Part shown: positions 1 through 7,552 of the stretch, in pieces
Layout of the letters: the number at the start of each line of letters is the position of its first letter
How positions within the stretch are numbered: the stretch's first letter is position 1
Assembly (NCBI RefSeq): GCF_014205765.1
Contig: NZ_JACIIZ010000029.1
Span: 1 to 34,949, forward strand
Length of the DNA stretch: 34,949 nucleotides
From: Nitrospirillum iridis
Lineage (GTDB): Bacteria; Pseudomonadota; Alphaproteobacteria; Azospirillales; Azospirillaceae
Reading direction: 5' to 3'
Program-made: the position numbers and the translations under genes
Notes under the pieces: model-generated
What the model was told of the DNA's origin: nothing
The model's database searches: none
What the model saw: only the letters and a program-made list of their open reading frames with translations

Positions 1-8
1 TCGCGGGC

Positions 9-476
9 TTACTTGCCGGCGATGGTCACGGTCAGGGTGTCGGCGTAGCTGCCGGCGATGGCCTGGGCATTGGCCGGGACGGTGACGGACATGGCCGAGG
101 TCTTGTTGAACTGGGCGCCGGAGCGGGTGACGGTGAAGCTGCTGCCCGAGCCGCTGGTGCCGTCGTAGGACGTGGTGTAGCTAACGGCGCTGGCGCCGGT
201 GGCCGAAGACTTCAGCGTGCCGTTGTTGGAAGAGGCGACGGTGATGGTATAGCCGGCGCCGTCGTTGCAGTTCTCGACCACGCTGCCGACCTGAACGTTG
301 CTGGATCCGGAGAGGATGTTCAGGGTGGCGCCGGCGTCGGTGACGGCCACGGTGCAGGTCAGGGCCACGGTGCTGTTCAGTTTGATGGTGCCCGAATTGC
401 CGGCGGTCACGGCCCAGGCGGGGGCGGCGGTGAACAGCGCGGCGGCGACGGTGGCCGAGGCGATACGACGGATCAT
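9..476 (-). CDS. Secreted pilin-like protein, SCPU/CsuA type (copy 1)
   Basis: This 155-residue protein has a cleavable signal peptide: an MIRRIA start, an alanine-rich hydrophobic stretch and an APAWA cleavage site near residue 24. The mature part is rich in Ser, Thr, Gly and Val with almost no charge. It has a CTVAV strand early, a second cysteine in an ENCNDG turn, and a closing AGSYADTLTVTIAG strand. That pattern of two cysteines plus an AG-x-Y-x-DTLTVTI end is typical of chaperone-usher or spore-coat-U (SCPU) beta-sandwich subunits, so secretion and assembly at the cell surface is the likely role (family-level inference). The start was chosen at the signal peptide; the frame stays open upstream but encodes nothing export-like. 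It is about 80% alike, by eye, to the next gene and exactly the same length. Chaperone and usher genes, if present, lie beyond the left edge. Confidence 0.72.
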   Translation of the reverse strand: MIRRIASATVAAALFTAAPAWAVTAGNSGTIKLNSTVALTCTVAVTDAGATLNILSGSSNVQVGSVVENCNDGAGYTITVASSNNGTLKSSATGASAVSYTTSYDGTSGSGSSFTVTRSGAQFNKTSAMSVTVPANAQAIAGSYADTLTVTIAGK

Positions 477-767
477 GGCGGCTTTCTCGGTTCGAAAGTG
501 GGCTTGCTGCCCGTTTGCTTGATAGTCGAATGTCAGCAAAAATGGGGCCATGCCCCGCGGCATTTGCCACATCATCATTAGTTGGTTGATATACCGTGTA
601 AATTTAGGGCGCTGCCGGTTGGCGCCGTGATGGCCCTGGGGCGACAAATGCGAGATGCATCCGCGAAACGCGAGGATTGTCCGGGCGAGTTTGCAGATGC
701 ATTTGCATTAATACATACGGGCTGGGTGGCAGCGGCCTTTCGGGCCGCCCCACCCCCAATCACCCGC
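477..767. other. Intergenic region between the two pilin-like genes
   Basis: This 291-base gap separates the two paralogues. It holds a GC-rich hairpin at 732-748 close behind the stop of the right-hand gene, and a relatively AT-rich stretch around 530-610 that probably carries the promoter of the left-hand gene. I found no clear -35/-10 pair, no copy of the sigma-54-like motif seen at 1294-1311, and no convincing small gene. Confidence 0.4.
732..748 (-). terminator. Hairpin downstream of copy 2 pilin-like gene
   Basis: A perfect 6-bp stem (GCGGCC / GGCCGC) with a 5-base loop lies about 20 bases after the stop codon of the 768-1235 gene in its direction of transcription. There is no T-run after it, so it may be a weak terminator or an mRNA-end stabiliser rather than a classical intrinsic terminator. 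Confidence 0.4.
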
Positions 768-1235
768 TTACTTGCCGGCGATGGTGACGGTCAGCGTGTC
801 GCTGTAGCTACCGGCGATGGCCTGGGCGTTGGCCGGCACCGTCACGGACATGGTGGCGGTCTTGTTGAACTGGGCGCCGGAGCGGGTGACGGTGAAGCTG
901 CTGCCCGACCCGTTGGTGCCGTCGTAATTGGTGGTGTAGGCCACAGGCTGGGCGCCGGTCGCCGAGGATTTCAGGCTGCCGCCATTGGCCGACGCGACGG
1001 TGATGGTGTAGCCGGCGCCGTCGTTGCAGTTTTCGACCACGCTGCCGACCTGCACGCTGCTGGAGCCGGACAGGATGTTCAGGCTGGCACCGGCATCGGT
1101 GACGGCGACGGTGCAGGTCAGCGAAACGGTGCCGCTCAACTTGACCGAGCCGGAGGTGTCGGCCAGGGCCGGGGCGGCGATCAGGGTGGTGGCCAGGGCT
1201 GAGGCGGCGACGGCGGCGGCGATGCGGCGGATCAT
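768..1235 (-). CDS. Secreted pilin-like protein, SCPU/CsuA type (copy 2)
   Basis: This 155-residue paralogue of the gene at 9-476 has the same length and layout. The signal peptide (MIRRIAAAVAAS, cleavage after APALA) is followed by a CTVAV strand, the ENCNDG turn with the second cysteine, a TNYDGTNGSGSSF loop and the terminal AGSYSDTLTVTIAG strand. An AGGA ribosome-binding site precedes the ATG by about 8 bases, fixing the start at 1235 rather than at the longer open frame. The likely role is a surface or fimbrial subunit. Differences between the copies cluster in the signal peptide and in the loops around residues 75-95, while the beta-strand core is nearly identical, as expected for a recent duplication. 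It may be driven by the sigma-54-like promoter at 1294-1311. Confidence 0.72.
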   Translation of the reverse strand: MIRRIAAAVAASALATTLIAAPALADTSGSVKLSGTVSLTCTVAVTDAGASLNILSGSSSVQVGSVVENCNDGAGYTITVASANGGSLKSSATGAQPVAYTTNYDGTNGSGSSFTVTRSGAQFNKTATMSVTVPANAQAIAGSYSDTLTVTIAGK

Positions 1236-1603
1236 GACGGAAGGTCCTAACGGTTCATGTGGGCTTGTGCCCATTTCATTCATGTCCCGTTATAAGCACT
1301 TCGCGTGCCAGAAGCTCATGACCGCGTCTATAATGCATAAATAACAAATGGTTATGAAGAAACAGTCCAGCGCATCCGTGCTGCTGATGGCAGTCCGCCT
1401 CGATTTAAATCGCGTTTGCGCTGCACAATGCACCGCACCCATGGGATAGGGTTGATTATAACGGCAATGCATAATGCAAATAAGCAAGCATAGTCTTGAC
1501 CCCGCGCGCCTTCCCGCCTGCAATGCTCCTGGCGGCGAGCGATCCGCTGGGTGCCCGGCGCGCGATGATCGCCGCACCGCAAACGACGATGGAGGGGACA
1601 CCC
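1236..1603. other. AT-rich divergent intergenic region, pilin-like gene / gcdH
   Basis: This 368-base non-coding gap separates the minus-strand pilin-like gene from gcdH on the plus strand and is clearly more AT-rich than its surroundings, especially 1320-1500. It holds the candidate sigma-54 promoter at 1294-1311 and short repeats of ATGC/ATGCA around 1464-1491. A GGAGGGG ribosome-binding site at 1591-1597 serves gcdH. No convincing sigma-70 promoter for gcdH could be fixed by eye. Confidence 0.5.
1294..1311 (-). promoter_or_regulatory. Candidate sigma-54 (RpoN) promoter
   Basis: The minus strand reads CTGGCACGCGAAGTGCTT. Against the RpoN consensus TGGCACG-N4-TTGC it matches all but one position (GTGC for TTGC), with the invariant GG and GC dinucleotides and their 10-base spacing intact. 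Transcription would start near 1284, leaving a leader of about 50 bases before the pilin-like gene at 1235. I did not find an enhancer site with certainty, so this is a sequence match only. Confidence 0.45.
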
Positions 1604-2788
1604 ATGGCAAACAGTGAAAAGGGCGGCTTCCGGTGGGAGGATGCCCTGCTGCTGGACGACCAGCTTGAGGGGGACGAGCGGCAGGTGCGCGATAGCGCCC
1701 GCGCCTTCTGCCAAGACCGGCTGGCCACCCGGGTGCGCGAGGCCTTCCGGCATGAGATATTCGACCCCGCCATCATGGCGGAGATGGGGGCGCTGGGCCT
1801 GCTGGGCATGACCATAGACGGCTATGGCTGCGCCGGCGTGAACCACGTTTGCTATGGTCTGGTGGCGCGCGAGGTGGAACGGGTCGATAGCGGCTATCGC
1901 TCGGCCATGAGCGTCCAGTCCTCGCTGGTCATGCACCCCATCCACGCCTATGGCACGGAGGATCAGCGCCAGCGCTACTTGCCGGGGTTGGCCGCCGGGA
2001 CGCTGATCGGCTGCTTCGGCCTGACGGAACCGGATGCCGGGTCGGACCCCGCCGCCATGAAGACACGGGCGCGCCGGGTGGCGGACGGCTATGTCCTGAG
2101 CGGCTCCAAGATGTGGATCACCAATGCGCCGGTGGCCGACGTCTTCGTCGTCTGGGCCAAGGACGATGAGGGGCAGATCCGGGGATTCATCCTGGAAAAG
2201 GGGATGAAGGGCCTGTCGGCGCCCAAGATCGACGGCAAATTCTCCCTGCGCGCCTCCATCACCGGGGAGATCGTGATGGATGAGGTCGCGGTGCCGGAGA
2301 CGGCGCTGCTGCCCGGCGTGGTGGGCCTGAAGGGTCCCTTTGGCTGCCTGAACAAGGCACGCTACGGCATTTCCTGGGGCGCCATGGGGGCGGCGGAGGC
2401 GTGCTGGTTCGCGGCGCGCGACTACACACTGAACCGCAACGCCTTCGGCCGGCCGCTGGCCGCGACCCAGTTGATCCAGAAAAAGCTGGCCGACATGCAG
2501 ACGGAAATCACGCTCGGTTTGCAGGGGGCGCTGCGGCTGGGCCGCTTGATGGACCAGGGCCGGGCGGCGCCGGAGATGATCAGCCTGATGAAGCGCAACA
2601 ACTGCGGCAAGGCGCTGGACATCGCCCGCACCGCCCGCGACATGCACGGCGGCAACGGCGTTTCCGACGAGTACCCCGTCATCCGCCATGTCCTGAACCT
2701 GGAGGCGGTGAACACCTATGAAGGCACGCATGATGTCCACGCCCTGGTGCTCGGCCGGGCGCAGACGGGGTTGCAGGCCTTCGGCTGA
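1604..2788 (+). CDS. gcdH: Glutaryl-CoA dehydrogenase
   Basis: This 394-residue FAD enzyme of the acyl-CoA dehydrogenase superfamily oxidises and decarboxylates glutaryl-CoA to crotonyl-CoA in lysine, tryptophan and aromatic catabolism, passing electrons to ETF. The GCDH-specific signatures are clear: [20 protein letters not shown] in the C-terminal half, [17 protein letters not shown], and [20 protein letters not shown] at the end, in which Glu373 is the catalytic base. The FAD/substrate motif [17 protein letters not shown] lies near residue 145. The length matches the family. The start was set at 1604 because a GGAGGGG box sits 6-12 bases before it; the frame is open further upstream but lacks a binding site. 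It stands alone, without an adjacent CoA-transferase or lysR gene. Confidence 0.95.
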   Translation: MANSEKGGFRWEDALLLDDQLEGDERQVRDSARAFCQDRLATRVREAFRHEIFDPAIMAEMGALGLLGMTIDGYGCAGVNHVCYGLVAREVERVDSGYRSAMSVQSSLVMHPIHAYGTEDQRQRYLPGLAAGTLIGCFGLTEPDAGSDPAAMKTRARRVADGYVLSGSKMWITNAPVADVFVVWAKDDEGQIRGFILEKGMKGLSAPKIDGKFSLRASITGEIVMDEVAVPETALLPGVVGLKGPFGCLNKARYGISWGAMGAAEACWFAARDYTLNRNAFGRPLAATQLIQKKLADMQTEITLGLQGALRLGRLMDQGRAAPEMISLMKRNNCGKALDIARTARDMHGGNGVSDEYPVIRHVLNLEAVNTYEGTHDVHALVLGRAQTGLQAFG

Positions 2789-2940
2789 GGACGCATCGAA
2801 CCAGAAAGGTTGGTGGCCGAACAAATCAGCTGGCGATTGATCCACCTCAAAGACGATGCGCCCGGCGTTGGATAGGTCTGGATCATCAGGGCCGGTCGGT
2901 CGCCGCCGCCAGGCCGATATCGTCGCAGGGAGGGGCTTCC

Positions 2941-3189
2941 ATGAACATCGTCGCCGACATCACGGTCCGTCCCCCGTCCTGGCTGCCCTTGCCGACTGTA
3001 CCGCGCTCCGGCGCGGCGGCGCCGCCGTTGGCCGGCATGGCCCTGATCGCCCAGGCGATGGGGCTGGCCGCGCGGCGCGAGGGGCAGGGGCTGCTCTCTA
3101 ACCCTTTTGAGAGTGTCGACGCAGAAGATGCCCCTGAGGGGGAACTGAGTGCCGCGGCGTGGCGTGACGGCTGGCTCGCCGGGTTGTGA
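2941..3189 (+). CDS. Small protein, possibly ribosome modulation factor-like
   Basis: This is an 82-residue protein with a very good ribosome-binding site (GGGAGGGG, about 5 bases before ATG). The first half is proline/alanine-rich. The second half reads AARREGQGLLSNPFE, then an acidic linker, then AAWRDGWLAGL. The pairing of an Arg/Glu-Gly helix, an Asn-Pro-Phe/Tyr turn and a terminal AW-x-x-GW-x-x-G helix resembles the ribosome modulation factor (Rmf) family of alphaproteobacteria, which bind ribosomes in stationary phase. The resemblance is short and the N-terminal extension is unusual, so this is a tentative call. No partner gene is evident; it lies 152 bases after gcdH. Confidence 0.5.
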   Translation: MNIVADITVRPPSWLPLPTVPRSGAAAPPLAGMALIAQAMGLAARREGQGLLSNPFESVDAEDAPEGELSAAAWRDGWLAGL

Positions 3190-3507
3190 GCCGGGGCGGA
3201 GGACGCCGAAAAAGGGGCATTATTTCCATACCGGAATGATATCGGCGGGCCCTGCCGGATCGCCGGGATTCTTCCGGTGGCGTCAACGGCGAAAAAAACG
3301 GGGGAAGATGGCGGGTGACAAGGGGACGACGTATCCCTAAGCTATATCTCCTGGCATTTGATTTGGATTATGCTGATCGCAACAGCCCATGGGTTCCAAT
3401 CCCCGGGGCGGTCCGGTCCGGCGAACGGCCCGGGTTTCGAGAGCCGACCCCCAGAGGGGCGCGTCCGTGAACGGATGTCCCTGGGGCTGTTAAGGAGTAG
3501 GGAAGCT
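3190..3507. other. Intergenic region with structured leader
   Basis: This 318-base gap precedes the small gene at 3508. A weak promoter-like GTGACA with an AT-rich TAAGCTATAT about 17 bases on lies around 3316-3348. The last 60 bases before the ribosome-binding site can fold into nested hairpins (see 3448-3486). No tRNA could be folded despite a T-arm-like GGGTTCCAATCCCC near 3390. Confidence 0.35.
3448..3486 (+). promoter_or_regulatory. Candidate structured 5' leader of the 3508 gene
   Basis: An outer pairing of CCCCAG (3449-3454) with CTGGGG (3481-3486) encloses an inner hairpin TCCGT-GA-ACGGA (3464-3475). The structure ends about 5 bases before the AAGGAG ribosome-binding site at 3492-3497, where a fold could affect translation. 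It matches no riboswitch class I recognise. Confidence 0.3.
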
Positions 3508-3741
3508 ATGGTGTTGTCTAGGCGCGGGGGCGAACCGCCCAAACCGGGTGAGTGGATGGAAGAAGTGAAGCTGCCCAAGCGGCGCTTGCTGGTTCACGCC
3601 ATACACCAGCGGGCGGGACATCCGCCCCATGTCGAATTCCTGGTCGATGGCCGCTCCAGCGACCGCCTCAGCCTGGCGCTGGAGGTCGTGCTGGATAGTG
3701 ACCGTTTCCGCCGCATGGGCGTGTCGCAGAACGCGGCCTGA
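3508..3741 (+). CDS. Small hypothetical protein
   Basis: This 77-residue basic protein was not recognised. The start at 3508 was chosen for its AAGGAG ribosome-binding site 10 bases upstream. The open frame extends back to 3358 without another binding site. Visible features are a hydrophilic N-terminus (MVLSRRGGEPPKPGEW), a central LPKRRLLVHAIHQRAGHPPHVEFLVDG segment that looks like a beta-alpha-beta core, and a C-terminal helix SDRLSLALEVVLDSDRFRRMG. It has no signal peptide or membrane segment. It ends at a strong intrinsic terminator (3782-3813), so it is probably transcribed on its own or with the 2941 gene. Confidence 0.55.
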   Translation: MVLSRRGGEPPKPGEWMEEVKLPKRRLLVHAIHQRAGHPPHVEFLVDGRSSDRLSLALEVVLDSDRFRRMGVSQNAA

Positions 3742-3781
3742 CGGCGTATCGCCAGACGGCGCATCGATTATCATGATTGGA

Positions 3782-3813
3782 ACGGCCGGGCTGTCCCTCA
3801 GCCCGGCCGTTTT
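3782..3813 (+). terminator. Intrinsic terminator
   Basis: A perfect 12-bp GC-rich stem (ACGGCCGGGCTG / CAGCCCGGCCGT) with a 5-base loop is followed by a run of four T. It closes the plus-strand gene at 3508-3741 and lies 12 bases past the stop of the convergent minus-strand operon, so it may act in both directions, although the minus-strand T-run is short. Confidence 0.85.
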
Positions 3814-3824
3814 GCATTCGGCGG

Positions 3825-4424
3825 TCAGCGCTCCTGAGATTGGATCCAATGCGCCGCCGCGGCGAGGGCCAGCCGCACGCTTTGATAAAGCCCGGTCGTG
3901 CCCGGGTCACCCCATCGGGCCAAGGCGGGGTCCACCAACATGAGGTTGGCGCCCAGCCCGAAATCTTCCACCATCCGGTCCTCGGGGTCGCGCCAGTCGC
4001 CATCGTCATCCCGCCTCAGCGGGAAATGGGCGCGGGTGCGATCCAGCAGGCTGGCCGGCGTCTCGGTATAGGCGAAGACGGGCCGGCCCAGCGCGGTGGC
4101 GAACCCCATCTCATAGGCGGTGCCGTCGTCGACCGAGGGACCGCGGAAGGGGCTGGCGTTGGCCAGCACCAGGTCCACCCCCCGGATCAGGTCCAGGTTG
4201 GCGGCGCGGATGCGCGCGGCATGGGCCGCGGGTGCCTCCCCGGCGACAGGCTTCACCGCCCCGTCCAAGGGAAAGACGCCGACGATGCCGTGCTCGGCGC
4301 ACAGCGCGCGCAGCGTCTCGGCCGCGGCGGTAGGGTCGGGCAGGAACACCTCCGGCCCCGCCAGATAGGCCCGCCACACCTTCTTGCCCATCCCCATCCC
4401 CATCCCCGTCGCCGTGTTCGTCAT
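3825..4424 (-). CDS. Nucleoside 2-deoxyribosyltransferase family protein
   Basis: This 199-residue cytoplasmic enzyme belongs to the nucleoside 2-deoxyribosyltransferase fold, which moves deoxyribose between bases or hydrolyses (deoxy)nucleotides. Family marks are YLAGPEVFLPDP at the start of the core, RAANLDLIRGVDLVLANASPFRGP in the middle, and DDGTAYEMGFATALGRPVFAYTE, where the Asp and the Glu of YEMG correspond to the active-site acids. Its ATG overlaps the TGA of cpdB (ATGA), so translation is probably coupled. The N-terminus contains an odd (Met-Gly)3 run from a hexanucleotide repeat at 4387-4410, and each internal ATG is preceded by GGGG, so the true start could be a few codons later. 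Its place at the end of a nucleoside-import operon fits a salvage role. Confidence 0.85.
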   Translation of the reverse strand: MTNTATGMGMGMGKKVWRAYLAGPEVFLPDPTAAAETLRALCAEHGIVGVFPLDGAVKPVAGEAPAAHAARIRAANLDLIRGVDLVLANASPFRGPSVDDGTAYEMGFATALGRPVFAYTETPASLLDRTRAHFPLRRDDDGDWRDPEDRMVEDFGLGANLMLVDPALARWGDPGTTGLYQSVRLALAAAAHWIQSQER

Positions 4425-6418
4425 TTGCCCAGCACCTGGCCGGCCAGCGCCATGGGGGACAGGTCCACGCGGAACAACTCCAAGCCCGGCTCACCCGGAC
4501 CCGCGTCGCTGAGATTGGGATATTGGGTCAGCAAAGCTGCTGCCTTGGCGTTGGTGTCGTACAGCACCGTCACCGGCGCCGTGATGGCGGCGAAGCCCCA
4601 GCTGTGGTTGGTCTTGGGCACCAGCGTGCCGGCGTTGCGCAGATAGTCGGCGAGGATTTCCTGGATCGTCTCCGTCCCGGCGTAGACGACGTTCTTGCCA
4701 TCCAGGCCGGGGAAGTTACCGCCACCGTTAGCGCGGTAATTGTTGGTGACGACGATGAACTCATCCCCGTCCTTCACCGGCTGACCGTCGTGGCGCAGGT
4801 CGACGATGCGGTGGTTGTCGCCTGGCGCCGGCTTGCCGTCACGGGTGAAGCGCGCCGGCTGGGTCAGGTCGATGCGCCAGGTGACGCCGTCGATGACGTC
4901 GAAGTCATAGCTGGGGACGGAGCGGTCGACCAGCATCTGCGGCTCCTTCTTGGCGGGATCGATGCGGTTGAAGACCCGCGCCGCCATCTCCAGCCAATCG
5001 CGCACCTGGGCGCCCGTCACCTTCACCGCCGTGACGATGTTGGGGTAGAGATAGAGGTCGGCCACGTTGCGCAGGCTAAGCTGCCCGGCGGCGACGTCGG
5101 TGAAATAGTCGGGGCCCGGCTTGCCGCCCGCCTTGAACGGTGCCGCCGCCGACAGGAGCGGCAGGCCGGCATAGGGGCCGCCGGCCAGGGCCCTGGCCAC
5201 ATACTCCCGCTGGGCGGTCGACACGATGTCCAGCGCCGGCTGGTCGGCGACGAAGGAGAAATAGGTCTCTATACGTCCGGCGCTCTTGCCCACGGGCTGG
5301 CGCACATAGTCCAGCGTCGCCTGGTGGGCCGCCTGGGTGAGGGCCACCACCTCCGCATCCGGTTCCACCTGCGGTGTGGCCTTGCCGTTGACCCGCACCA
5401 ACACGGCCCGTGTCTCGGCATGGCCGCCGGCGACGGTCCAGCCGCCCTTTCCTCCGTGGGCGTTCGGATCCGGCGACAGGATCAGGTCGATCAGGCCCAG
5501 ATGGTCGCCGTAGAAGCCGGCCATGACCACCGGCTTGCCGTGGATCAGGCCATTGGCCACATCGCTGTCGGGCAGGGTGGCATAGTCAGCGCCGGGGAAG
5601 ACGCGGTGGGAATGGCCGGTGACAACGGCGTCGACCTCCCCGATGGCGGCGACCGCCACGCCCGCGTTTTCCGCCATCTTCTGGTAGGGCGCGCCCGACA
5701 GGCCGCTGTGCATCACCACCACCACGATGTCGGCGCCCTGGGTCTTGAGGTCGTGGGCCGTCCGGGACGCCACCTCGACAATGTCGGATGTCGTGACCTT
5801 GCCTTCCAGCTTGTCCTTGTCCCACAGCACGATCTGGGGCGTCAGCACGCCCACCACGCCGATCCGCACCCTGTGCTTGGCGCCGGTGCCATCCACGAAG
5901 TCACGATCCAGGATGACGCCCGCGGGGAACAGGGGCTGCCCGTCCTCCACCCTGTTCACATTGCCGGCCAGCACGGGATACTTGGCCTCCTTCTCCGCCG
6001 CCACGGCGTAGTCCAGGCCGAAGTTGAACTCATGATTGCCCATGACGGCGGCGTCGTAGCCCAGCGCGTTCAGCGCGGCGATGATGGGCTGGATCTTGCC
6101 GGGCCCCAGACCCTGCACGCGGGCCACGTAATCACCCATGGGCGTGCCCTGGATCAGGTCGCCGGCATCGACCAGCAGGGTGTTGGGCTTCTCCGCCCTG
6201 GCCTTGCGGATCAGGCTGGCCACCCGCACCAGGCCGATGCCGGGGTCGGGCTTGTCGGCGTAGTAGTCGTAGTCCATGACGTTCATGTGCAGGTCGGTCG
6301 TGGACAGGATCTGCACGTCGATCTGGTCGGGCTTCACCTCCGGCGCGGCCGCGCACACCCCCCCATACAACAGGGTGGCGGTAAACAGCAGGGCGGCCAG
6401 GCGGCGGGAGGCGGGCAT
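4421..6418 (-). CDS. cpdB: 2',3'-cyclic-nucleotide 2'-phosphodiesterase / 3'-nucleotidase, periplasmic
   Basis: This 665-residue bifunctional CpdB-type enzyme is close in length to the E. coli protein. A signal peptide (MPASRRLAALLFTATLLYGG, cleavage near VCAAA) sends it to the periplasm. The N-terminal metallophosphatase domain shows STTDLHMN, DAGDLIQGTPMGDY, GNHEFNFGLDY, VVVMHSGL and GHSHRVFPG, giving the Asp, His and Asn ligands of a two-metal centre. The C-terminal 5'-nucleotidase domain has NYRANGGGNFPG for base binding. It would strip phosphate from 2',3'-cyclic and 3'-nucleotides, yielding nucleosides for the adjacent transporter. The start at 6418 was picked at the signal peptide; the longer frame upstream has no export signal. 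A gap of 140 bases separates it from the permease gene. Confidence 0.93.
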   Translation of the reverse strand: MPASRRLAALLFTATLLYGGVCAAAPEVKPDQIDVQILSTTDLHMNVMDYDYYADKPDPGIGLVRVASLIRKARAEKPNTLLVDAGDLIQGTPMGDYVARVQGLGPGKIQPIIAALNALGYDAAVMGNHEFNFGLDYAVAAEKEAKYPVLAGNVNRVEDGQPLFPAGVILDRDFVDGTGAKHRVRIGVVGVLTPQIVLWDKDKLEGKVTTSDIVEVASRTAHDLKTQGADIVVVVMHSGLSGAPYQKMAENAGVAVAAIGEVDAVVTGHSHRVFPGADYATLPDSDVANGLIHGKPVVMAGFYGDHLGLIDLILSPDPNAHGGKGGWTVAGGHAETRAVLVRVNGKATPQVEPDAEVVALTQAAHQATLDYVRQPVGKSAGRIETYFSFVADQPALDIVSTAQREYVARALAGGPYAGLPLLSAAAPFKAGGKPGPDYFTDVAAGQLSLRNVADLYLYPNIVTAVKVTGAQVRDWLEMAARVFNRIDPAKKEPQMLVDRSVPSYDFDVIDGVTWRIDLTQPARFTRDGKPAPGDNHRIVDLRHDGQPVKDGDEFIVVTNNYRANGGGNFPGLDGKNVVYAGTETIQEILADYLRNAGTLVPKTNHSWGFAAITAPVTVLYDTNAKAAALLTQYPNLSDAGPGEPGLELFRVDLSPMALAGQVLGK

Positions 6419-6558
6419 GCGGGGGCATCCTTGATCTGGGCGTCGGTAAGCGGGCGCGGGCGCGCCTGGGCCGGAGGGGCCGGCCCAGGCATCGGTCATG
6501 GGCTTTACAGCGGCGGTGTTACACCCGCGCCATCGGCCGTGGCCTTGATGTAGGTCGC

Positions 6559-7533
6559 CTACCGGTCTTTGACATAGGCCCGTCCCGCCGCCTTGGGCGG
6601 AATGGACTTGCCCACGAAGCCCGCCAGCAGCAGCACGGTCAGGATATAGGGCAGAACCTCGATGATCTGCACCGGCACCGTGCCGATGACGGGCATGGCG
6701 ACGCCCTGCAGCCGTGTCTGCAAGGCGTCGGTGGCGGCGAACAACAGACAGCCGGCCAGGGTGGGATAGGGCCGCCATTTGCCCAGGATCAGGGCCGCCA
6801 GGGCCAGATAGCCCTTACCGGCGGTCATGTTCTCCTGGAAGCCCGCCCCTTGCGCCGTGGACAGATAGGCGCCAGCCACGCCGCACAGCGCGCCGGTGAT
6901 CAGCACGGCGCGATACCGCAGCCAGGTCACGGAAATGCCGGCGGTGTCGACGGCGGCCGGATTCTCCCCCACCGCGCGCAGGCGCAGGCCGAACCGGGTG
7001 CGGTAGGCGATCCACGAGGTCGCGGGCACCGCCAGGGCGGCGAGATAGACCAGCACGTTCTGCCCGCCGATGACCTCGCCATAGAGGCGGCCCAGCAGGG
7101 GCACGCCGCGCACGGTTTCGGCCAGGGGGAAATGCAGGCTGAGGAAGCGCTGCCCGCTGTCCAGCGAGGGCGTGCGCCCGCCCAGGTCGAACCAGGCGTT
7201 GGACAGCACGGCGGTCAGGCCGGCGGCGATGGTGTTGATGGCCACGCCGGCCACCACCTGGTCGCCCCGATGGGTGATGCAGGCGAAGCCGTGCACCAGC
7301 GCCAGCACCAGCGACGCGGCGATGGCGGCGGCCAGGCCCAGCCAGGGCGATCCGGTGACGGCGGCGGTGGCGGCGGCGGCGAAGGCGCCGGTCAGCATCT
7401 TGCCTTCCAGGCCGATGTCGACCACGCCGGCGCGCTCCGAATAAAAGCCGGCCAGGGCGGCCAGCACCAGGGGGGTTGCCAGGCGCACGGTGCTGGCCAG
7501 CAGCGACACGATCCACAGGGCGGTATCGTCCAT
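6559..7533 (-). CDS. Nucleoside ABC transporter permease (second permease)
   Basis: This 324-residue integral inner-membrane permease belongs to the BPD_transp_2 family, paired with BMP-type binding proteins. It has about eight to ten hydrophobic segments. Recognisable motifs are GFYSERAGVVDIGLEGKMLTGAF near residue 30 and the cytoplasmic ENPAAVDTAGISVTWLRYRA loop that contacts the ATPase. An AGKGYLALAALILGKW segment is typical of nucleoside/simple-sugar permeases of the YufQ/NupQ kind. A GGGGGAGAGAG ribosome-binding site precedes the start. It follows the other permease gene after 19 bases, so the two are co-transcribed and probably form the heterodimeric membrane channel. Confidence 0.92.
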   Translation of the reverse strand: MDDTALWIVSLLASTVRLATPLVLAALAGFYSERAGVVDIGLEGKMLTGAFAAAATAAVTGSPWLGLAAAIAASLVLALVHGFACITHRGDQVVAGVAINTIAAGLTAVLSNAWFDLGGRTPSLDSGQRFLSLHFPLAETVRGVPLLGRLYGEVIGGQNVLVYLAALAVPATSWIAYRTRFGLRLRAVGENPAAVDTAGISVTWLRYRAVLITGALCGVAGAYLSTAQGAGFQENMTAGKGYLALAALILGKWRPYPTLAGCLLFAATDALQTRLQGVAMPVIGTVPVQIIEVLPYILTVLLLAGFVGKSIPPKAAGRAYVKDR

Positions 7534-7552
7534 GATCTCTCTCCCCCGGATC

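Noticed and set aside
1352-2845. Long open frame on the minus strand opposite gcdH (about 497 codons)
   Set aside because: It mirrors a certain gene, has His/Gln/Arg-rich low-complexity translation and no domain; long antisense frames are expected in high-GC DNA.
3385-3430. tRNA-like T-arm sequence GGGTTCCAATCCCC
   Set aside because: No acceptor, D or anticodon arm can be folded around it.
4523-6553. Long plus-strand frame opposite cpdB
   Set aside because: The translation is a His/Gly/Gln-rich shadow without motifs, while cpdB on the other strand has full catalytic motifs.
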